From Opitutaceae bacterium (GTDB lineage: Bacteria; Verrucomicrobiota; Verrucomicrobiia; Opitutales; Opitutaceae): DNA of 64,000 bases. The notes beneath the pieces are model-generated. The model saw nothing but the letters and a program-made list of their open reading frames with translations, did not search any database and was not told the origin of the DNA. The position numbers were made by a program, and so were the translations under genes. The stretch spans positions 226,819 through 290,818 of the forward strand of contig JANQRT010000003.1 of NCBI GenBank assembly GCA_028284385.1. Reading direction: 5' to 3'. Of the stretch, positions 59,005 through 64,000 are shown in pieces; positions within the stretch are counted from its first letter, which is position 1; each line of letters begins with the position of its first letter.

Positions 59005-59325
59005 GTGGTCTATCGAATATTTGTATCACTAACTTCATTACTCGCCATTTCGCTGCTTTCCGTGTCCTGCCAGATCAAAGAAGAGCGTCTCGAGTTCGAT
59101 GTGAAGGCGGGCAAGGCCTCGGAAACGCTTAAGCTGTTTTCAGTACAAGCGGGGATTAATATCCTCTTCAGCGAGAATGATCTACAGGGCATTGAAACGC
59201 AAAAAATTAGCGGAAAGATGACCCCTGAGATGGCGTTGGAGAAAATGATATCCGATTCGGGCTTAATATTTCATCACGACAAGGATTCACAGGCTATCGC
59301 AGTCTACTACCCCTCGCGAAATTAA
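59005..59325 (+). CDS. Small STN-domain exported protein
   Basis: A GTG start gives 106 residues with an N-terminal signal segment ending in LLSVSC, which could be a weak lipobox. The remaining 80 residues form a single STN domain (RLEFDVKAGKASETLKLFSV, KISGKMTPEMALEKMISDSG). An STN domain normally sits at the N-terminus of a TonB receptor and contacts FecR. Here it is a separate protein, and the receptor behind it has its own STN domain as well. It sits between the FecR and receptor genes with 27 and 0 intervening bases, so it belongs to the cassette. Confidence 0.75.
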   Translation: MVYRIFVSLTSLLAISLLSVSCQIKEERLEFDVKAGKASETLKLFSVQAGINILFSENDLQGIETQKISGKMTPEMALEKMISDSGLIFHHDKDSQAIAVYYPSRN

Positions 59326-62300
59326 TTGAATTCCTCATTTCTTAAATCTGTCGCTTGTTTATCGCTCTGCCTTTTGCCGCAGATCGGTTTGCATAGCGCC
59401 TTCGCAGCCCTCGGCAAGAAGATGGAATTCGAAATCGATGCTGGCGAAGCGAGGCAAACTATTCGCGAGTTTGGACGACAGTCTAAAATGAGCATTATCT
59501 ATCGATTCGAGCAAGTCGAGGGAGTCAGGACCAACAAAGTATCCGGAATTTACCTACCTGAAGAAGCTTTGGAAATCATGCTCGAAGGCAGCCCTCTCGG
59601 TTTTGATCAAGATGTTGAATCGGGCGCGTTTGCTTTGGTCCATTTTGACGATTCCTCATCGAAACTTTCCTCAGACCCGTCGAGCGGCAACTCGAGCGGG
59701 CCTGCAAACGCTAACCCGAAACAACACGCTAGAAAAGAAATGAACAAAAAAATACCCACAATTGGCAAGCTGCTTTCCGGCTTGCTCGGAATTGCCGCGG
59801 TCGACGTCGAACCGCCTGTTTCCGCCCAGGATGTAGAGGAAGACGCCGTTTTAGAATTGTCGCCGTTTGTGGTGGACGGTTCGGAAAGCGCCGGTTATGT
59901 AGCAACGAGCACGCTAGCTGGTACTCGAGTTAAAAGCAGATTGGTGGATCTTGGCTCAGCGATCTCCGTTTTGACTGAAGAGCTGTTCGAAGATACTGGA
60001 GCTACGGATGCAGAGACTATTTTGCCTTACAGTCTCAATGTAGAAGTCGCCGGCACTCAGGGTAATTTCGCTGATACGAATGATACAGGCGGCAGCCGCT
60101 TGAGGAGCAATAGCACGACGCGCAATGCGCAGGGAGCAACTCGAGTAAGAGGTCTTTCCAGCGCAGTGCTTTCAAGAGGTCTGTTCGAAACCGATGTTCC
60201 TTTCGACCGATACAATACTACGAATATTACGATCAACCGCGGACCTAATTCTCTCCTCTTCGGAGCGACGACGCCAGGTGGAGTTGTTGATCAATCGCTT
60301 AAGCAAGCGGTGCTAGGAAGAGACTTCGGAAGCGTCGAGTTGAGGGTGGGAGAGAGATGGAGCCACCGTGAGGTATTCGACTTTAATAAGGTGATCGTAA
60401 AAGACCGTCTCGCTTTGCGGTTGATCCTGTTGAACGACGAGACCGATTATCAGCAAAAGCCAACTTTCAAGGATGACCGCCGCATTTACGCCGCCGTGAA
60501 CAGCGTGCTGTATGATGGAAGCGATGGAGGCATACTTGGCCGTACTATCCTCCGCGGGAATATAGAGTCGATTAATGTAGATTCGAATCCTCCGAAAATC
60601 ATTCCCCCTGGAGATGGCATTACCGATTGGTTTCAGTTGCCGCCTAGCGACATTCAGCAGTACACGGGCATAGATTTTCCGGATTGGACTGAAAGCTTCG
60701 TTCCCAAGACCACGCTCGACAACCGAACTGGTCAATGGGACCTTCCAAATCTTCCTTTAGCAGGCAACCGACCATACTTCATTCAGCCGCCGGCTATCTA
60801 CAACCAACCGAATTTAGAGGAGCCTAGTATTGGTATCCCAGGCTCAGAGCATGTGGATGGAATACTTGCAAGGACGCTCTGGAGGGGAGCGCTTGGTTTG
60901 CAAAGAGTAGACATGTTCTCGACCACCTCTTTTTACGATGGGCAGCTTGGGAACGTGGTTGGCTTCACTGTTCCAGTGATAACGGATCGGGGAATCTGGG
61001 ACAACCAGAACATGGCCGCGGTCGGAGATGTAAGCTACCGCAACTACGACATCGACGTACATAACGTTGCCCTTGAGCAGCAGTTTTTTGGCGGCAAAGG
61101 GGGGATCGAACTAGCATTCGATAACCAGGCATACACCAATGAGTTTTACGATCCATTCGCTGGAGGCGGTTTTGATGGAAATGGATTCAGAGGTTATTCC
61201 ATCAAAGTCGATATCATGGAGTACTTGAGCAATGGAGCGCCTAATCCCAACCTGGGTCGCCCCTTCCTCGTCGATATAGGCACGCCGTTTCGAACGGTTG
61301 ACATCGACCGCGATACGACGCGCGCGACCGCATTCTACGAAGCGGATTTCACAGGAAAAGATGGCATCGCCAAGTGGTTCGGTCGTCACATTTTCACTGG
61401 ATTCTACAGCGATAGTACAATCGACAGGGCCACCCGAGACACGAAAAACAAGATGATAGACATTCCGGGATCTCCGTGGGACCTAGAAACGACCGTAAAT
61501 GCGCGTATCAATGGAGAACGCAGAAATATGCCACTGGTGGTTTATTTAGGAGAATCGTTGCTAGGTTCGGGATATCAAAGTCCGTCAGATGTTCATCTTA
61601 ACAATTACATGACCATAGATATTCCACAGCCAGGTGATCAGATCACTCAGTGGTTCATGCCCTTTTTCCCCGGTACGCCTGCCAATACTGAAGGGGCGGC
61701 TGCTCCAATGTATGAGGAAACTTTCGAGGTTACGAACTACCTGCACAGTGGAAGCGCGCTTCGTCAAGTTAACGAGTCGGAAGCCTTTAGCTGGCAATCG
61801 TATTTCTTTGGGGGCAACCTCGTAGGGCTTGTCGGTTGGCGTGATGACAGTTTTAAGACGGTCGAGAATATGTCGCTTGCTAACGCGCTGGTCCAGTTTC
61901 CCGATATGCTGAGTGATGGGCGGTTGGCAAGAGGCGACCTGGATCCGCGAAGGATTGCCTTAGCCGATGAATCAAATCCTGATCATGCAGATCAAATAAC
62001 TGAAGTAAGCAACGAAACCACGACTTGGAGTCTTGTGGGCCATATGCCGGAACAGTGGGGAGATCTACCGTTTGGCGCCAATCTGAGCGCTCACTACAAC
62101 GAGTCGGAGACTTTTGTTCCTGGGCGGATCAGAAGAGATGCGAACGGTAATACTCTATCTCCGGAAACCGGCAAAACCAAGGAGTACGGATTCACCTTAC
62201 AACTCTTCGAGAGCAAGCTCTCTGCCCGTTTCAACTGGTATGAGCTGAGCCAGAACAATGCGACAGCTTCTTCGTCGCCAGGGGGGATGGGTATTCTCGT

Positions 62301-63225
62301 TAACAACTTCATGACCAACTGGAAATCGGCAGAACTCCAGGGCCTTCCCTTTGAGGATGCTCTATTGATTGGATTGGATTCTCGCCCAACATTGACTCCT
62401 AATATCACGTCATATGACGAGATGTATGACGCGATACTAAGTCTCATGCCCCAAACCCAATTGGATTTGTATAACCCGCGTCTCAATAACGATGGCACGG
62501 CATTTATCATTGATCCGAACCCAGGAAGGGTTGCCGTGACCAATGCGGTTTCGAAAGGCTTCGAAATCGACCTGGTGGGCAATATAACCGATAACTGGAG
62601 CGTGATGTTCAATTATGGTCAGCAGGAGACCGTAACCAGTGATTCCGCGCCCGTCGCGGGTGAATTGATCTTTTCGGTCTGGGAAGCGATACAAGACAGC
62701 GGTCTCGATGTTGTGACGCGTATTCCGCATCTAGGCGCGGGTGGCAGTCCCACCACCACGTTTACTCAGTATCTGACATCGGAGGTCAATCCGGTTGTCG
62801 CATTGCGGGCGAGAGATGGCACGGTCTCCTTGGAGCAGAGAGAGCACCGGGCTAATCTAGTCACTACCTATCGTTTTTTGGGTGATTCGCGTCTAAACGG
62901 TTTCGCTTTAGGTGGGGCGCTTCGGTGGCAGAGCAAGGTGGCTACCGGCTATGAGGCGTTTGCGGATGCTGAGGGTATCGTTACTCCCAATTTGGATAAT
63001 CCGTATTGGGGCCCGGATGAACTCAACGGCGACGTTTGGATAAACTATGAGCGCAAAATCAAACTCATGGACATGCCTTTGGATTGGAAGATTCAGCTCA
63101 ATATTCGCAATGCGATCGGCAGCGATGATTATATTCCCGTTCTCACCAATCCGGACGGAAGGGTCGCCGTAGTCAGAAACCCGCCGACGCGAGAGTGGTT
63201 TCTAACGAACACCTTCTCCTTCTAA
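59326..63225 (+). CDS. TonB-dependent receptor with N-terminal STN signalling domain
   Basis: The 1299-aa protein starts (TTG, directly behind the preceding stop) with a signal peptide (FLKSVACLSLCLLPQIGLHS), an STN domain (about 33-105) and a Ser/Asn-rich linker. A second signal-peptide-like segment follows at 139-168 (MNKKIPTIGKLLSGLLGIAA and PVSAQ), then ELSPFVVDGSESAGYVATST, the classical mature start of receptors in this group. The plug domain follows (GTRVKSRLVDLGSAISVLTE, ITINRGPNSLLFGATTPGGV), and the barrel ends with a terminal Phe (NTFSF). The receptor probably imports an oligosaccharide and signals through FecR. A start at ATG 59740 would yield a receptor without STN. Confidence 0.92.
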   Translation: MNSSFLKSVACLSLCLLPQIGLHSAFAALGKKMEFEIDAGEARQTIREFGRQSKMSIIYRFEQVEGVRTNKVSGIYLPEEALEIMLEGSPLGFDQDVESGAFALVHFDDSSSKLSSDPSSGNSSGPANANPKQHARKEMNKKIPTIGKLLSGLLGIAAVDVEPPVSAQDVEEDAVLELSPFVVDGSESAGYVATSTLAGTRVKSRLVDLGSAISVLTEELFEDTGATDAETILPYSLNVEVAGTQGNFADTNDTGGSRLRSNSTTRNAQGATRVRGLSSAVLSRGLFETDVPFDRYNTTNITINRGPNSLLFGATTPGGVVDQSLKQAVLGRDFGSVELRVGERWSHREVFDFNKVIVKDRLALRLILLNDETDYQQKPTFKDDRRIYAAVNSVLYDGSDGGILGRTILRGNIESINVDSNPPKIIPPGDGITDWFQLPPSDIQQYTGIDFPDWTESFVPKTTLDNRTGQWDLPNLPLAGNRPYFIQPPAIYNQPNLEEPSIGIPGSEHVDGILARTLWRGALGLQRVDMFSTTSFYDGQLGNVVGFTVPVITDRGIWDNQNMAAVGDVSYRNYDIDVHNVALEQQFFGGKGGIELAFDNQAYTNEFYDPFAGGGFDGNGFRGYSIKVDIMEYLSNGAPNPNLGRPFLVDIGTPFRTVDIDRDTTRATAFYEADFTGKDGIAKWFGRHIFTGFYSDSTIDRATRDTKNKMIDIPGSPWDLETTVNARINGERRNMPLVVYLGESLLGSGYQSPSDVHLNNYMTIDIPQPGDQITQWFMPFFPGTPANTEGAAAPMYEETFEVTNYLHSGSALRQVNESEAFSWQSYFFGGNLVGLVGWRDDSFKTVENMSLANALVQFPDMLSDGRLARGDLDPRRIALADESNPDHADQITEVSNETTTWSLVGHMPEQWGDLPFGANLSAHYNESETFVPGRIRRDANGNTLSPETGKTKEYGFTLQLFESKLSARFNWYELSQNNATASSSPGGMGILVNNFMTNWKSAELQGLPFEDALLIGLDSRPTLTPNITSYDEMYDAILSLMPQTQLDLYNPRLNNDGTAFIIDPNPGRVAVTNAVSKGFEIDLVGNITDNWSVMFNYGQQETVTSDSAPVAGELIFSVWEAIQDSGLDVVTRIPHLGAGGSPTTTFTQYLTSEVNPVVALRARDGTVSLEQREHRANLVTTYRFLGDSRLNGFALGGALRWQSKVATGYEAFADAEGIVTPNLDNPYWGPDELNGDVWINYERKIKLMDMPLDWKIQLNIRNAIGSDDYIPVLTNPDGRVAVVRNPPTREWFLTNTFSF

Positions 63226-63457
63226 TCGAAGTGGAAAATTTGTATCCCTTTTCAAATGACTGCGCGGTTCGCTTATTTGCGGGCCGCTCAGTCGAAGAGG
63301 TTGGAAAGTGAGAGACGTCGCATTCTGTATTCATAGACTTGAGACAATTATTACGCGATGCTGCTCTAGTTCCAAGGGCGTTTTGGGAAGTAGAGTTGAA
63401 ATGCCTTGGGGAAGGCCCCTTTAGCGCCCGTGAATCCTAATTTCAACCATACCCTTT

Positions 63458-64000
63458 ATGTTAAGAGAAATAGTATTGATGAGTGCCGTTTTTGCAATAG
63501 GCGCCGCTGGCTTGGCCGGCGAGCGTTGGTCTGAAGAAAAGGCGAACGCCTGGTACGATGAGCTGCCCTGGCTCGTAGGCGCCAACTTCGTGCCAAGCAC
63601 CGCGATCAACCCGATCGAGATGTGGCAGGCGGAGACCTTCGATCCGGAGACCATCGATCGCGAGCTGGGCTGGGCCGCGTCGATAGGGATGAATACGATG
63701 CGGGTGTTCCTGCACGACCTGGTCTATGCTCAGGACCCGCGCGGCTTTCTGATTCGGGTGGACCACTTTCTGGAGATCGCGGATCGGCACGGGATTCGAA
63801 TCATGTTCGTGTTCTTCGACGGGGTTTGGCACCCGATCCCGAAATTGGGGCCGCAGCCGGATCCGATTCCCGGTCTGCACAACTCCGGCTGGGTGCAGAG
63901 CCCGGGCAAGGCGATCCTCGGCGACCCGAAGCGCCACGACGAGCTCAAGCCCTACGTGCAGGAGACTGTCCGCCGCTACGCCAGCGACGATCGGGTGCTG
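63458..64000 (+). CDS. Exported xylanase/cellulase-like glycoside hydrolase, 3' truncated by window edge
   Basis: The open frame from ATG 63458 reaches the window end (181 codons). A signal peptide (REIVLMSAVFAIGAAGLAG) precedes a (beta/alpha)8-type start: WYDELPWLVGANFVPSTAIN, EMWQAETFDPETIDRELGWA, IGMNTMRVFLHDLVYAQDPR, FLEIADRHGIRIMFVFFDGV. This pattern is annotated in databases as 1,4-beta-xylanase or cellulase-family (GH5-like) protein. The catalytic Glu residues lie beyond the window. It sits behind the sigma/FecR/STN/TonB genes and completes the picture of a polysaccharide-use locus. The codon choice becomes visibly more GC-rich from about 63550 on. Confidence 0.85.
   Translation, partial: MLREIVLMSAVFAIGAAGLAGERWSEEKANAWYDELPWLVGANFVPSTAINPIEMWQAETFDPETIDRELGWAASIGMNTMRVFLHDLVYAQDPRGFLIRVDHFLEIADRHGIRIMFVFFDGVWHPIPKLGPQPDPIPGLHNSGWVQSPGKAILGDPKRHDELKPYVQETVRRYASDDRVL

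Noticed and set aside
63258..63293. Terminator behind the second TonB receptor
   Set aside because: GACTGCGCGG can pair with CCGCTCAGTC with one mismatch, but no T-tract follows on the plus strand, so it is only weak evidence for termination.

Overview
The window looks like a chromosome segment of a marine or soil Verrucomicrobium of the Opitutae type (Puniceicoccales/Opitutales; Pelagicoccus-, Coraliomargarita- or Opitutus-like). The support is the gene families: very large TonB-dependent receptors with an ELSPF-type start after the signal peptide, an ECF sigma/FecR/STN/TonB cassette, a PVC-type membrane-bound dehydrogenase fused to cytochrome c, a DUF1592/DUF1552 pair, a DUF1080 protein, a sulfatase, a DUF1593 protein and an ADOP-type permease with PadR. 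The assignment is by recognition only; there is no rRNA or other marker gene in the window. I saw no tRNA, rRNA, CRISPR array, transposase or integrase.

Layout. 0-3.8 kb: 3' part of a TonB-dependent receptor with a clear terminator, then an exported intradiol dioxygenase. 3.9-5.0 kb: a wHTH-MNT nucleotidyltransferase followed by a broken HEPN partner (in-frame TGA and a 19-bp triplication). 5.0-12.3 kb: a PAS-AraC regulator upstream of a three-gene set (PEP-hydrolase-like TIM barrel, Tm-1-like/UPF0261 protein, giant ThuA-SGNH-PVC dehydrogenase-cytochrome c protein). 12.3-13.6 kb: decayed sequence with a Zeta-toxin-like P-loop remnant and an intact ParE-type toxin/antitoxin pair. 13.8-18.3 kb: RND efflux adaptor and pump.

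18.3-37.3 kb is a visibly AT-richer accessory island. Its core is a tightly overlapping four-gene operon (19.5-26.7 kb): a voltage-sensor ion-channel-like protein without a TVGYG filter, a membrane-anchored TerB-N/TerB/TerB-C protein, a BrxD-like ATPase and an Lhr/BrxHI-like helicase. A perfect 21-bp palindrome lies directly before the first start codon, and a small XRE regulator with its own palindromes lies upstream. This is my best candidate for an undescribed defence or stress system with a membrane effector. It is followed by membrane proteins of unknown function (PH-like plus zinc ribbon; coiled coil plus fibronectin III with a coupled 45-aa micro-ORF), a 1008-aa KaiC-like ATPase whose C-terminal half resembles a solute-binding protein, and a membrane HExxHxxGxxD peptidase. 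An exported agmatine-deiminase-type enzyme and a DUF1593 protein sit among them.

37-54 kb: ADOP permease plus PadR with palindromic operators; an M1-like inactive peptidase whose gene was partly duplicated; aldo/keto reductase; serine hydrolase; sulfatase; SMP-30 lactonase; CE15-like esterase; DUF1552/DUF1592 pair. 54-64 kb: a 703-aa exported protein, DUF1080, ECF sigma, FecR anti-sigma, a small STN protein, an STN-TonB receptor and the start of an exported xylanase-like glycoside hydrolase. Together these read as a polysaccharide sensing, uptake and degradation locus.

The intergenic regions from 18 to 56 kb carry two kinds of interspersed repeat: a 19-bp TCCAATTATTGGATACGGA element (seven copies, all in one orientation) and a modular hairpin family in which stem sequences change together while the loops and RCAGGA linkers stay constant.
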